A stretch of 64,000 bases of DNA from Bacteroidaceae bacterium (GCA_017650105.1 JAGCFO010000032.1:1-64000); one strand, 5' to 3'; shown: positions 17,894-25,327, counted from the stretch's first letter. Translations and numbers: made by a program. Notes: generated by a model not told the origin, from the sequence alone.

Positions 17894-18220
17894 ATCGGTC
17901 ATTTGAATGAAAAAGCCTGGCAATCGGTTCAACGGTTGCCAGACTGGTGATTGTATTTGTCCTTTGGTTACTCCTCAAATCTGATATATTTTTAAAAAAT
18001 TGAATGAAACTCTGTGGTATTATAGTTTGACAATAAATAATTAAAGTTAAACTCTGGCGTCGCGGAGTTAAACAATAAATCCGTAGAGTTAAACTTTATT
18101 TTCGGCCATTTAAAAGCCTTTGTTTTCACTCACAGACTATTGTCCTATGCGTAGCGCAAAACTTACTTTTTACTCCTTTTTTACTTCTATTTTTACTCCC
18201 GTTTTAGTGGCAAAACAGTA
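17894..18220. other. gene-free stretch with GAGTTAAAC repeats
   Basis: No gene. A 7-bp stem CTGGCAA/TTGCCAG (17917-17942) just after the helicase stop may be a weak terminator. AGTTAAACTC/GAGTTAAAC words recur at 18045, 18065 and 18086, about 20 bases apart. Further on, TTTTTACTCC-like words repeat (18167-18200). This is probably the original chromosomal sequence downstream of ppdK before the modules on the right inserted (inference). Confidence 0.5.
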
Positions 18221-18260
18221 AGGCGGAAGCCCTCGCAATTGGGGACCTCCGCCTCTTTTC
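18221..18260. terminator. hairpin next to ppdK-tail copy 3
   Basis: AGGCGGA (18221-18227) pairs with TCCGCCT (18248-18254), with an inner CCC/GGG. It occupies the place of the ppdK terminator downstream (leftward) of tail copy 3 but differs in sequence from those at 20404 and 22492. The U-rich side (CTTTTCTT) is on the plus strand, so its direction is uncertain. Confidence 0.5.
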
Positions 18261-18283
18261 TTAAGGATTTCAGGAAGAAAGGC

Positions 18284-18319
18284 TTATTCCTCTTCCACAG
18301 CAGCCTGGGCGGCGGCTAA
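18284..18319 (-). repeat. ppdK 3'-end copy 3 (putative ancestral attachment site)
   Basis: On the minus strand this encodes LAAAQAAVEEE and a stop, the C-terminus of pyruvate,phosphate dikinase (LAAAQAAVEE in the intact gene at 22546). It has no gene body in front of it. Codon differences from the intact copy are mainly synonymous, as expected if it came from a working ppdK gene. Confidence 0.85.
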
Positions 18320-18403
18320 CAGATGTTGATAATCAGTTACTTACAGGTTTAGTTAAAGTACTGGCACCTTAAATCCAACACATTCTGCGCGTTTTTACAC
18401 GCT
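18320..18403 (-). repeat. module-end block E, copy A
   Basis: About 84 bases that align with 20497-20583. On the minus strand both contain TGTAAAAACG, GCAGAATGTGT, GTGCCAG, and GTAAGTA followed by TATCAACATC. They abut the ppdK-tail copies exactly. The stop codon of the neighbouring gene (18395-18397) lies inside it. Confidence 0.8.
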
Positions 18404-19042
18404 CATGAATTTTGATGTATCGTATGAACTTTTCTTTGATTCTATCCTTCCTGTTTTCGTATCGAACCTATCCCGTTTAGGGTTCCAATCGTCTTTTACG
18501 AGACTTCCATCAAAAAAACACAATCCGTCATGTATATCTGTTCCGGTCTTACCCAATGAACGATAAGTTGAATTCAGCTTTATGCTTCGCCTTTCAGATA
18601 CCTTTACCTTTATCAACTTAGGCATTTTCCCATTCTTGCATGCATTTAAAATTTCGTCCTTACAGTTCAGAGGACCTGCTATTATCCTGTCTCCATCTTT
18701 TATCGACCGAATAAGAATGCCGCCAAATTTGACTTCTTCCTTATTATATTGGCAGTCAAAGCAAATATCTATTCCACTAAGATGATAGAACAGCTGCCCT
18801 GCTTCGTAACCATCACGAGGATATGTCACTTCCTGCCATTTAAATAGATCTGGGTTCTCCAAATATTTTTCTCTATCATAATAATAGAATTCGATTTCTG
18901 CGAAACGGAAAGTTTTGTCACCACTTTTAATACGGTTATTATCAAATAGTTTTTGTGCAATTTCTTCACATTTCTTTTTTATGCTCTCGTAATCTGATAA
19001 TCCATCAAACGGATTCTTCAATAACTCAATTATCTCTTCCAT
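18395..19042 (-). CDS. uncharacterised protein resembling methylpurine-DNA glycosylase
   Basis: 215 residues, no signal peptide. The middle part (FRFAEIEFYYYD, then FYHLSGIDICFDC, then FGGILIRSI and IAGPLNC) recalls the 3-methyladenine-DNA glycosylase (AAG/MPG) fold, where an FGGVLIR-like strand is typical. I cannot point to the full catalytic set, so base-excision or modified-base sensing is only a hypothesis. It lies 76 bases downstream of the agmatine-deiminase-like gene within an AT-richer module, and its last codons sit in the module-end block. A possible -7 element (TATATTTG, minus strand) lies at 19067-19074, so it may have its own promoter. Confidence 0.6.
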   Translation of the reverse strand: MEEIIELLKNPFDGLSDYESIKKKCEEIAQKLFDNNRIKSGDKTFRFAEIEFYYYDREKYLENPDLFKWQEVTYPRDGYEAGQLFYHLSGIDICFDCQYNKEEVKFGGILIRSIKDGDRIIAGPLNCKDEILNACKNGKMPKLIKVKVSERRSIKLNSTYRSLGKTGTDIHDGLCFFDGSLVKDDWNPKRDRFDTKTGRIESKKSSYDTSKFMSV

Positions 19043-19066
19043 AATTCAATTATTTTATTTCTGTTG

Positions 19067-19074
19067 CAAATATA
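19067..19074 (-). promoter_or_regulatory. -7 element before the glycosylase-like gene
   Basis: TATATTTG on the minus strand, about 25 bases before the start codon. No clear -33 element. Confidence 0.5.
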
Positions 19075-19118
19075 CAAAATAATAATGGCATTGGCCCTAT
19101 TTATGAGAGTAATATCTG

Positions 19119-20141
19119 TTATGAACAAGTGAGTTTAAGCTTGTCCACAATCTCATTTTTGATATCACCTTTCTTTAACTCTTCATAATCTACTATGGGA
19201 ATGTGTGCGCATTTTGCTAATACTTTCAGATAATTCTGATAGATTGTCCATGTTAGGCAATTCAATGCGCCACCATTCTCTTCAATGAAATCACGCATCT
19301 GAACTTGATAGATATTGTCTTCATACTCGGGGTATAGTTCCTTGTATTGGGCCAATGTTTCCGCATCTGTGACCTCATCTCCAAGCCCTGGTATTATAAT
19401 AAAGTCGCATGTTTGTAAACTGTTGATATATGCCCAGCTCAATTCATCGTACTTACTTAGTTTGAGTTCAATAACTTCAAAATGCTTTGCGAGGGATGAA
19501 TGCATCTTTTGGGCTATCTTGTCATCGTACAGCTCCAGATTTACCAATACTTGAGATTTGCCGGATTTATTGATTCCAACATATCTTACGATTCCATCGG
19601 TATGCCCAAAGGTATCTTCTTTATCCCATGGAAGCCAAACGATTGTCAAGTCTGGTGACATGAAAGCACATTTAAGAAGGCACTCTATTTGTTCTTTGCT
19701 GAAAGTTGGATTTTCGCTGAAAACCTTCTCTGTCATGACTACGTATTGCGCTTCTTTACCTTTTTTTCTTCCTTTGCAGAACACCATATTACCTCCATCA
19801 ATGATGAGAGGAATGTCCACAATCTCATATTTTTGTGCAAACGGGCAGTTCTTTATAACTTTATCAACATTTGTAATGTACTTCTTCTGGTCTTGTAGAT
19901 AATCAGGATTATAAACGAATTTCACGAAAACATTCACACCCATCTGTATTGGCATAAAATCTCTTACCCAATAATCTTTAGTATGATAGACAGCTCCCAA
20001 CCCTTTGTGATAAGAGAAAATTATGTCCACAAGTTCTGCATCCAGTTTCGGATAATGGCGTTTCAGAAGACTTGAAAAGACGACTAGACTTTTTTCATTT
20101 TCTGTTATTATCATAACACAATTCTTTTTAATGTTAAACAT
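19119..20141 (-). CDS. agmatine-deiminase / peptidylarginine-deiminase-family protein
   Basis: About 340 residues of the PAD_porph / agmatine deiminase fold (guanidino-group-modifying enzymes). Visible signatures are DYWVRDFMPI (substrate-site Asp-Arg), DGGNMVF, GHTDGIVRYV (catalytic His-Asp) and NGGALNCLTW with the nucleophilic Cys near the C-terminus. All catalytic positions appear present, so it should be active, converting a guanidino compound such as agmatine to the carbamoyl product plus ammonia; substrate uncertain. The start is ambiguous (20162, 20141 or 20114). I chose 20141 because the promoter's -7 element ends at 20167, leaving no leader for 20162. It sits in a small module bounded by ppdK-tail repeats, unusual for a polyamine enzyme. 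Confidence 0.75.
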   Translation of the reverse strand: MFNIKKNCVMIITENEKSLVVFSSLLKRHYPKLDAELVDIIFSYHKGLGAVYHTKDYWVRDFMPIQMGVNVFVKFVYNPDYLQDQKKYITNVDKVIKNCPFAQKYEIVDIPLIIDGGNMVFCKGRKKGKEAQYVVMTEKVFSENPTFSKEQIECLLKCAFMSPDLTIVWLPWDKEDTFGHTDGIVRYVGINKSGKSQVLVNLELYDDKIAQKMHSSLAKHFEVIELKLSKYDELSWAYINSLQTCDFIIIPGLGDEVTDAETLAQYKELYPEYEDNIYQVQMRDFIEENGGALNCLTWTIYQNYLKVLAKCAHIPIVDYEELKKGDIKNEIVDKLKLTCS

Positions 20142-20166
20142 GATGATTCGTCGACTAATCACGCGG

Positions 20167-20199
20167 CAAAAATATTACTTGTTGGACACTTGAGGCAAA
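20167..20199 (-). promoter_or_regulatory. promoter of the agmatine-deiminase-like gene
   Basis: On the minus strand, TTTG (20196-20199), a 21-base spacer, then TATTTTTG (20167-20174). Confidence 0.65.
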
Positions 20200-20347
20200 T
20201 ATGTTCTGTTAAAACTAGTTAAAGTTTCCGAAAAGGTTATTTATTGATTTTAAATTGGTTATACAGTTTTTTGTTATTTTTATTAACTATTTTATTATAA
20301 GTTGAAATCCTGTATATCAAGCATTTTAAGCATTAAAGATACACAAT
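20200..20347. other. gene-free AT-rich stretch upstream of the deiminase module
   Basis: No gene. AT-rich sequence between the deiminase promoter and the duplicated flank that resembles the sequence next to ppdK (20348-20463). It probably contains the 5' end of the module. Confidence 0.4.
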
Positions 20348-20463
20348 GACGCACATATTGCGACATTTTTGCCGATAAATCGTCGAATATCTTCTTGTGA
20401 ACACAAAAAAAAGAGACCAGCCCAAACGGACAGGTCTCTTTGCAAATTATGTAAGAGTGATAA
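20348..20463 (-). repeat. duplicated ppdK downstream flank with terminator, copy 2
   Basis: Aligns along its whole length with 22435-22545. Shared words on the plus strand include TTTTT after TGCGRCA, CGTCGAA, AGCCCAAACGGACAGGT (copy 1 CGCCCAAGCGGACAGGT), ATTATGT, AGAGTGATA and TTACTCCTC. The inner hairpin AAGAGACC/GGTCTCTT (20411-20418 / 20433-20440) with a T run on the minus strand (20404-20412) is a strong terminator, now downstream of the Fic cargo genes. Confidence 0.8.
20404..20440 (-). terminator. terminator of the Fic module (ppdK-type)
   Basis: Perfect 8-bp stem AAGAGACC/GGTCTCTT with a T tract on the minus strand. It is homologous to the ppdK terminator at 22492-22523. Confidence 0.8.
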
Positions 20464-20496
20464 TTACTCCTCAACAGCAGTCTGGGCGGCAGATAA
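20464..20496 (-). repeat. ppdK 3'-end copy 2
   Basis: Minus strand encodes LSAAQTAVEE and a stop, homologous to the ppdK C-terminus LAAAQAAVEE. It is the junction between the two modules: block E lies on one side, the ppdK-type terminator and flank on the other. Confidence 0.85.
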
Positions 20497-20583
20497 AGGA
20501 TGTTGATAGTCAGCTACTTACGGGCTTAGTGTAAAGTGCTGGCACTTTAAAACCGACACATTCTGCACGTTTTTACACACTTA
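20497..20583 (-). repeat. module-end block E, copy B
   Basis: Homologous to 18320-18403. Contains a near-palindrome TAAAGTG-CCAG-CACTTTA on the minus strand, less perfect in copy A. It lies between the 133-residue protein gene and ppdK-tail copy 2. Confidence 0.8.
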
Positions 20584-20603
20584 GGGAAACGACAAATGTG
20601 TGT

Positions 20604-21005
20604 TTACAGCGGTGTTAAATCTCCATCTACAAAACCGACAGCCAATCCTTGGCGTTCTTTTAGTGTCTTTCCGTATTTACCTTTTTCAATATAGTCTTTT
20701 ATCATTTTTATAATCGTAATCTGGACATCTTGCCATTCTTTATTTTCCTTCCAGGTAAAAGGTTTGTCTCTGGTAGTAAACACTTCATCGCATGCCCAGT
20801 CATTATCAGTTGTATCAAAAGAACTAGCTCCGATCAATTCGAGAGTCCAACTTTTATTGGCGTCCTCATACAAGTTGAAACAGAAAGCCACAACATCATC
20901 AGGAATAGTCATTTGCATAACTTCATTCAGCCATGTTTCTAATTCACTATAGGTCAGACCAGACTCACTCTTCTTCTTGAAAATACCAAATAAATTCATA
21001 TCCAA
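20604..21005 (-). CDS. 133-residue protein of unknown function, partner of Fic gene
   Basis: No domain recognised. Small soluble protein with a Lys-rich start (FGIFKKKSESG), a central beta-rich part (DVVAFCFNLYED, SWTLELIGASSF) and acidic patches (TTDNDWACDEVF). This composition resembles small immunity-type proteins of polymorphic toxin systems, but I cannot name a family. It begins 30 bases after the Fic stop codon and is almost surely co-transcribed. An antitoxin or Fic-regulating role is possible, although the Fic protein already carries its own inhibitory motif. ATG 20999 is an alternative start. Confidence 0.6.
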   Translation of the reverse strand: MDMNLFGIFKKKSESGLTYSELETWLNEVMQMTIPDDVVAFCFNLYEDANKSWTLELIGASSFDTTDNDWACDEVFTTRDKPFTWKENKEWQDVQITIIKMIKDYIEKGKYGKTLKERQGLAVGFVDGDLTPL

Positions 21006-21035
21006 ATTCCGATTATAAGTAAATACATTTGTTTG

Positions 21036-22331
21036 CTATTCTCTATTACTTGCTACGATATACGAGCAGTATTTGCTGAGCAGATTGGACAATGGCAAAT
21101 CGCCTTTCTGATATCTGTCTGCATCGAGTTTCAGAACTCTTTCGCAAATTGGTTTCTTTCCTTTGAACTTTGCTTTGAGATATTGAATGCCATCCTCTTC
21201 GACAATGTTTACATCAGTGAAGAACTGCGTCAAATCCTCTGCATCATAGACGATTGAGTAACTTGGTCGCTTCGCTCCTGGGATGTCCTCTATCAAGATA
21301 TTCTTGTCAACAAGATCTTGGATGTCGCGTATAGCTGTGTCCTTCGAGCACTTTGCCAACGTAGCCCACGTCTTTGACGTAATCTTTGCATCATAGCTGT
21401 CAAGAAAGAGATTGAGAATCTGGTTCTGACGTTCTGACATCGGAACAGCTGATGCCTTCTGCCAAAAGAAACTCTTATTCAGAATAGTGGTGACGATGGT
21501 GTCTGCCTCGTCGAGGGAATCCACCAACTTCTGCATATACCACACTAACCACTCCGTAAGGTCACCATCGCCATGCTGCATACGCTCCAGAATGTCGTAG
21601 TAGTGGTTTTTATCCTTGTTAATCTGTGACGAGACATTGTAAAAGCGGAACTCACTCTTCTCTCCACGCGCCAGCAGCATGTCGGAAAGAATACGAGCCA
21701 AACGACCATTGCCGTCCTCAAAAGGATGAATGCTCACAAACCAGAAATGTGCAATGGCAGAACGAATGACGCTGCTTACAGGCTCGTCGCCATCAAACCA
21801 AGTGAGGAATTTTTGCATTTCCTCCTCAACACGGTCAGGTGACGGAGCAATATAGTGGATTTTCTCACGTCCGAACATTCCACTGACAATATGCTCATCG
21901 TTTGTACGATACTTTCCTATTTCTACCTGACTCCCTTCACTATAGCCAGATGGAAAGAAAGCTGCTTGCCAAGCGCAAAGTTTTTCTTTGCTGAGAGGCA
22001 TATCATAATGTTGAATTGCTTCGAGCATTACACCGACAACAGAATCAACATAGTGCGAGGGGGCTGTATATTTCACATTCTCGAGTCCAAGTTTCCTGGC
22101 AATAGAAGAACGCACCTGATCCACATTTAGCCGTATGCCTTCAATCTCCGATGAATATACCACATCGTAAGTTAGGTTCTCTGCCATAGCACGGAGTTTG
22201 CTGTCAAAGCCCAACGAACTCAGCCTGCCATAAAGCACCCCCTGCTTACGGAATACTTTTTCCTGAAGGAGTGCAACCTTAGAAGTGTCCCAACGGAAGT
22301 TCGTCCAATTGTTTCTTTCGTGTATATACAT
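21036..22331 (-). CDS. Fic-family protein with N-terminal DUF4172-like region and winged-helix C-terminus
   Basis: 431 residues. The N-terminus (MYIHERNNW..FRWD) looks like the DUF4172 region often fused to Fic. SSEIEG (about residue 70) matches the [S/T]xxxE[G/N] inhibitory helix, placing it in the self-inhibited class with an N-terminal inhibitory motif. The active-site loop HPFEDGNGRLAR is complete, so AMP transfer (or related nucleotidyl transfer) to a target hydroxyl is expected. The C-terminus (TSKTWATLAKCSKDTAIRD..) is a winged helix, consistent with DNA binding and self-regulation. ATG 22331 was chosen as it begins the family N-terminus; 22361 is possible but the extra residues look non-native. 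The promoter carries an operator-like palindrome. Confidence 0.9.
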   Translation of the reverse strand: MYIHERNNWTNFRWDTSKVALLQEKVFRKQGVLYGRLSSLGFDSKLRAMAENLTYDVVYSSEIEGIRLNVDQVRSSIARKLGLENVKYTAPSHYVDSVVGVMLEAIQHYDMPLSKEKLCAWQAAFFPSGYSEGSQVEIGKYRTNDEHIVSGMFGREKIHYIAPSPDRVEEEMQKFLTWFDGDEPVSSVIRSAIAHFWFVSIHPFEDGNGRLARILSDMLLARGEKSEFRFYNVSSQINKDKNHYYDILERMQHGDGDLTEWLVWYMQKLVDSLDEADTIVTTILNKSFFWQKASAVPMSERQNQILNLFLDSYDAKITSKTWATLAKCSKDTAIRDIQDLVDKNILIEDIPGAKRPSYSIVYDAEDLTQFFTDVNIVEEDGIQYLKAKFKGKKPICERVLKLDADRYQKGDLPLSNLLSKYCSYIVASNRE

Positions 22332-22346
22332 AACGTATTCGTACTT

Positions 22347-22389
22347 TGTGCGACAAAACACATTGTCTAATGTCGCAAATTATGCGACA
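22347..22389. promoter_or_regulatory. operator-like TGCGACA sites over the Fic promoter
   Basis: TGTCGCA-AATTA-TGCGACA (22371-22389) is a perfect 7-bp inverted repeat that runs from the last base of the -7 element across the expected transcription start. A third half-site TGCGACA lies at 22349-22355. Likely an autoregulatory operator for the Fic winged-helix domain (inference). Confidence 0.7.
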
Positions 22390-22419
22390 AAAATACTGAA
22401 ATAATGCTGAACCACCAAA
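22388..22419 (-). promoter_or_regulatory. promoter of the Fic operon
   Basis: Minus strand TTTG (22416-22419), a 20-base spacer, then TATTTTTG (22388-22395): a textbook Bacteroidetes promoter overlapped by the operator palindrome. Confidence 0.75.
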
Positions 22420-22434
22420 TAAAAACGCAAAATA

Positions 22435-22545
22435 TCGCATATTCTGCGGCATTTTTATCTCCTAAACGTCGAAAGTATACTTGAAGATACTAAAAAGGGG
22501 ACCCGCCCAAGCGGACAGGTCCCTTTCATTATGTCAGAGTGATAT
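22435..22545 (-). repeat. ppdK downstream flank with terminator, copy 1
   Basis: Sequence directly after the intact ppdK stop codon; homologous to 20348-20463 including the terminator. The copy 3 site at 18284 lacks this flank. Confidence 0.8.
22492..22523 (-). terminator. ppdK terminator
   Basis: GGGACC/GGTCCC (22498-22503 / 22518-22523) with inner CCGC/GCGG, then TTTTT on the minus strand (22492-22496). Confidence 0.85.
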
Positions 22546-25266
22546 TTACTCCTCCACAGCAGCCTGCGCGGCGGCCAGACGTGCGATGGGCACGCGGAAG
22601 GGTGAGCAGCTGGCATAGTTCATACCGATCTTGGCACAGAACTTCACTGAGCTGGGCTCGCCGCCGTGCTCTCCGCAGATGCCTGTGCGCAGCTCGGGAC
22701 GTACCTCGCGACCCTTGCGGATGGCGTACTTGATGAGCTTGCCAACGCCCTTCTGGTCGAGCACCTGGAACGGGTCAACCTTCAGGATCTTCTTCTCCAG
22801 ATAGACGGGGAGGAACGATGCGATGTCGTCGCGGCTGTATCCGAAGGTCATCTGGGTAAGGTCGTTGGTTCCGAAGCTGAAGTATTGTGCCTCGGTAGCG
22901 ATGCGGTCGGCGGTGAGGGCTGCACGAGGAATCTCTATCATCGTTCCGATCTCGAACTCAACCTCTACGCCGTACTCGGCGAAGACTTCCTTTGCCACCT
23001 TGTTGATGATCTCCTTCTGCTGCTTGAGCTCATAGAGGATACCGATGAGGGGCACCATGATTTCGGGCATGGGGTTCTTGCCCTCTTTCTTCAGCTCGCA
23101 GGCTGCGCTCAGGATGGCGCGTGTCTGCATGGCTGTGATCTCGGGGAAAGTGATACCCAAACGGCAGCCGCGGTGACCCAGCATGGGGTTGTTCTCAGCA
23201 AGGCTTGCTACGCGCTTCTGGATAGTCTCGATGGATACTCCCATCTCGTCGGCCATAGTCTGCTGGCCTGCCAGATCGTGGGGAACAAACTCATGGAGTG
23301 GGGGATCGAGCAGACGAATGTTGACAGGACAGCCGTCCATTGCCTCGAGGATACCCTTGAAGTCTGCCTTCTGGTAGGGGAGGAGCTTGGCGAGGGCCTT
23401 TTCGCGTCCCTCTACGGAGTCGGCAAGAATCATTTCACGCATGGCGATGATCTTCTTGTCCTCGAAGAACATGTGCTCGGTGCGTGTCAGGCCGATACCC
23501 TTTGCTCCGAAGGCGCGTGCCACCTGAGCATCGTGGGGAGTGTCGGCGTTGGTGCGAACCTGCAGCTTCGTATACTTGTCGCAGAGGTCCATGAGGGCCT
23601 TGAAGTCACCGCTCAGCTCAGCTGCCTTGGTGGGCACCTTGCCTGCGTAAACCTGGCCAGTGGAGCCGTTCAGCGAGAGGTAGTCGCCTTCCTTGTAGGT
23701 GATGCCTTCGATCTCTACGGTCTTGGTCTTGTAGTTCACGTTGATGGCTCCTGCTCCTGATACGCAGCACTTGCCCATTCCGCGTGCTACCACTGCAGCG
23801 TGTGAGGTCATACCTCCGCGTGCGGTGAGGATACCTTCGGCGCTTGCCATACCTGCGAGGTCTTCGGGTGAAGTCTCGATGCGGACCATCACTACTTTGT
23901 GGCCGTCCTTGTGCCAAGCCTGTGCGTCGTCAGCGTGGAACACGATTTGTCCGCATGCTGCGCCTGGGCTTGCAGGAAGACCCTGGGTAATAACCTTGGC
24001 TTTCTTCAGCTCGTCCTTGTCGAATACGGGGTGGAGCAGCTCGTCGAGCTTCTGGGGCTCGCAGCGAAGGATGGCGGTCTTCTCGTCGATGAGGCCTTCG
24101 CGAAGCAGATCCATAGCGATCTTCACCATAGCGGTACCTGTGCGCTTGCCGTTACGTGTCTGGAGGAACCAGAGCTTGCCTTCCTGTACGGTGAACTCCA
24201 TATCCTGCATGTCGCGATAGTGGTGCTCAAGCTTGTCCTGGATAGCGTTCAGCTCGGCAAAGATTTCGGGCATGGCCTCTTCCATCGAAGGATACTTGGC
24301 TATGCGCTCTTCCTCGCTGATGCCTGCGCGCTCTGCCCAACGCTGACTACCTATCTTGGTGATCTGCTGGGGTGTGCGGATGCCTGCTACGACGTCCTCG
24401 CCCTGTGCGTTCACGAGGTACTCACCGTTGAAGAGGTTCTCACCCGTGGCTGCATCGCGGCTGAAGCATACGCCTGTGGCGCTGGTATCGCCCATGTTGC
24501 CGAATACCATAGCCATAACGCTTACTGCCGTGCCCCATTCATCGGGTATCCCTTCCATCTTACGATAGAGGATGGCGCGCTCGTTCATCCAGCTGCGGAA
24601 TACGGCGCAGATGGCGCCCCAGAGCTGTACGATGGGATCTTCGGGGAAGTCCTGCTTGGTCTGCTCCTTAATGGCCTTCTTGAAGCGTGCAACGAGGGTC
24701 TTCAGTTCCTCTACGCTCAGGTCCTTGTCGAGCTTCACGCCACGTACCGACTTCACGTCCTCGATGATAGCCTCAAAGGGGTCGATGTCTTCCTTGTTCA
24801 CGGGCTTCATGCCGAGCACTACGTCACCGTACATCTGTACGAAGCGGCGGTACGAGTCATACACGAAGTGAGGATTGTTGGTCTTCTTTACCATACCCTC
24901 AGCTACGGCGTCGTTAAGACCAAGGTTGAGGATGGTGTCCATCATACCGGGCATAGATGCGCGAGCACCGGAACGTACGGAGACGAGCAGAGGATTCTCA
25001 ACGGAGCCGAACTTGCAGTTCATCAGCTTCTCGATGTGGTCAACAGCTGCTTCCACCTCGTCGCGGAGGAGGGCTGTGATCTTTTCCTGACCTACCTCGT
25101 AGTACTCGTTGCAGACGTCGGTGGTGATGGTGAAACCGGGAGGAACAGGAATTCCCACAAGGTTCATCTCTGCCAGGTTGGCACCCTTGCCGCCCAGCTG
25201 TTCACGCATGGAAGCGTTACCTTCGGCCTTACCGTTGCCGAATAAATAAACTCTCTTTTTGTCCAT
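22546..25266 (-). CDS. ppdK: pyruvate,phosphate dikinase
   Basis: 906 residues, full family length. It interconverts pyruvate + ATP + phosphate and phosphoenolpyruvate + AMP + diphosphate in the cytoplasm, linking glycolysis and gluconeogenesis. The N-terminal ATP-grasp region begins with YLFGNGKAEGNASMREQLGG. The central swivelling domain has the phosphohistidine motif GGMTSHAAVVARGMGKCCVSG. The C-terminal PEP-binding barrel ends with FGTNDLTQMTFGYSRDD and CGEHGGEPSSVKFC with the catalytic Cys. The final codons (LAAAQAAVEE) are repeated twice downstream at 20464 and 18284, indicating that the 3' end served as an insertion site. GC content and codon use are higher and more uniform than in the modules next to it. 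Confidence 0.97.
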   Translation of the reverse strand: MDKKRVYLFGNGKAEGNASMREQLGGKGANLAEMNLVGIPVPPGFTITTDVCNEYYEVGQEKITALLRDEVEAAVDHIEKLMNCKFGSVENPLLVSVRSGARASMPGMMDTILNLGLNDAVAEGMVKKTNNPHFVYDSYRRFVQMYGDVVLGMKPVNKEDIDPFEAIIEDVKSVRGVKLDKDLSVEELKTLVARFKKAIKEQTKQDFPEDPIVQLWGAICAVFRSWMNERAILYRKMEGIPDEWGTAVSVMAMVFGNMGDTSATGVCFSRDAATGENLFNGEYLVNAQGEDVVAGIRTPQQITKIGSQRWAERAGISEEERIAKYPSMEEAMPEIFAELNAIQDKLEHHYRDMQDMEFTVQEGKLWFLQTRNGKRTGTAMVKIAMDLLREGLIDEKTAILRCEPQKLDELLHPVFDKDELKKAKVITQGLPASPGAACGQIVFHADDAQAWHKDGHKVVMVRIETSPEDLAGMASAEGILTARGGMTSHAAVVARGMGKCCVSGAGAINVNYKTKTVEIEGITYKEGDYLSLNGSTGQVYAGKVPTKAAELSGDFKALMDLCDKYTKLQVRTNADTPHDAQVARAFGAKGIGLTRTEHMFFEDKKIIAMREMILADSVEGREKALAKLLPYQKADFKGILEAMDGCPVNIRLLDPPLHEFVPHDLAGQQTMADEMGVSIETIQKRVASLAENNPMLGHRGCRLGITFPEITAMQTRAILSAACELKKEGKNPMPEIMVPLIGILYELKQQKEIINKVAKEVFAEYGVEVEFEIGTMIEIPRAALTADRIATEAQYFSFGTNDLTQMTFGYSRDDIASFLPVYLEKKILKVDPFQVLDQKGVGKLIKYAIRKGREVRPELRTGICGEHGGEPSSVKFCAKIGMNYASCSPFRVPIARLAAAQAAVEE

Positions 25267-25327
25267 AAAATTGTTTTTAATATGATGTGATTATAAATGA
25301 ATTTGCCCAAACTTCTGTTGCAGCGCG

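Noticed and set aside
18284..22545. Classic integron cassette array
   Set aside because: The repeats are copies of a housekeeping gene's 3' end plus a shared block, not attC-like folded sites, and no integron integrase is present; a 3'-end insertion model fits better.
22666..25245. Long open frames (364 and 448 residues) antisense to ppdK
   Set aside because: They mirror the GC-rich codon pattern of ppdK, contain no recognisable domain, and ppdK is certain on the other strand.
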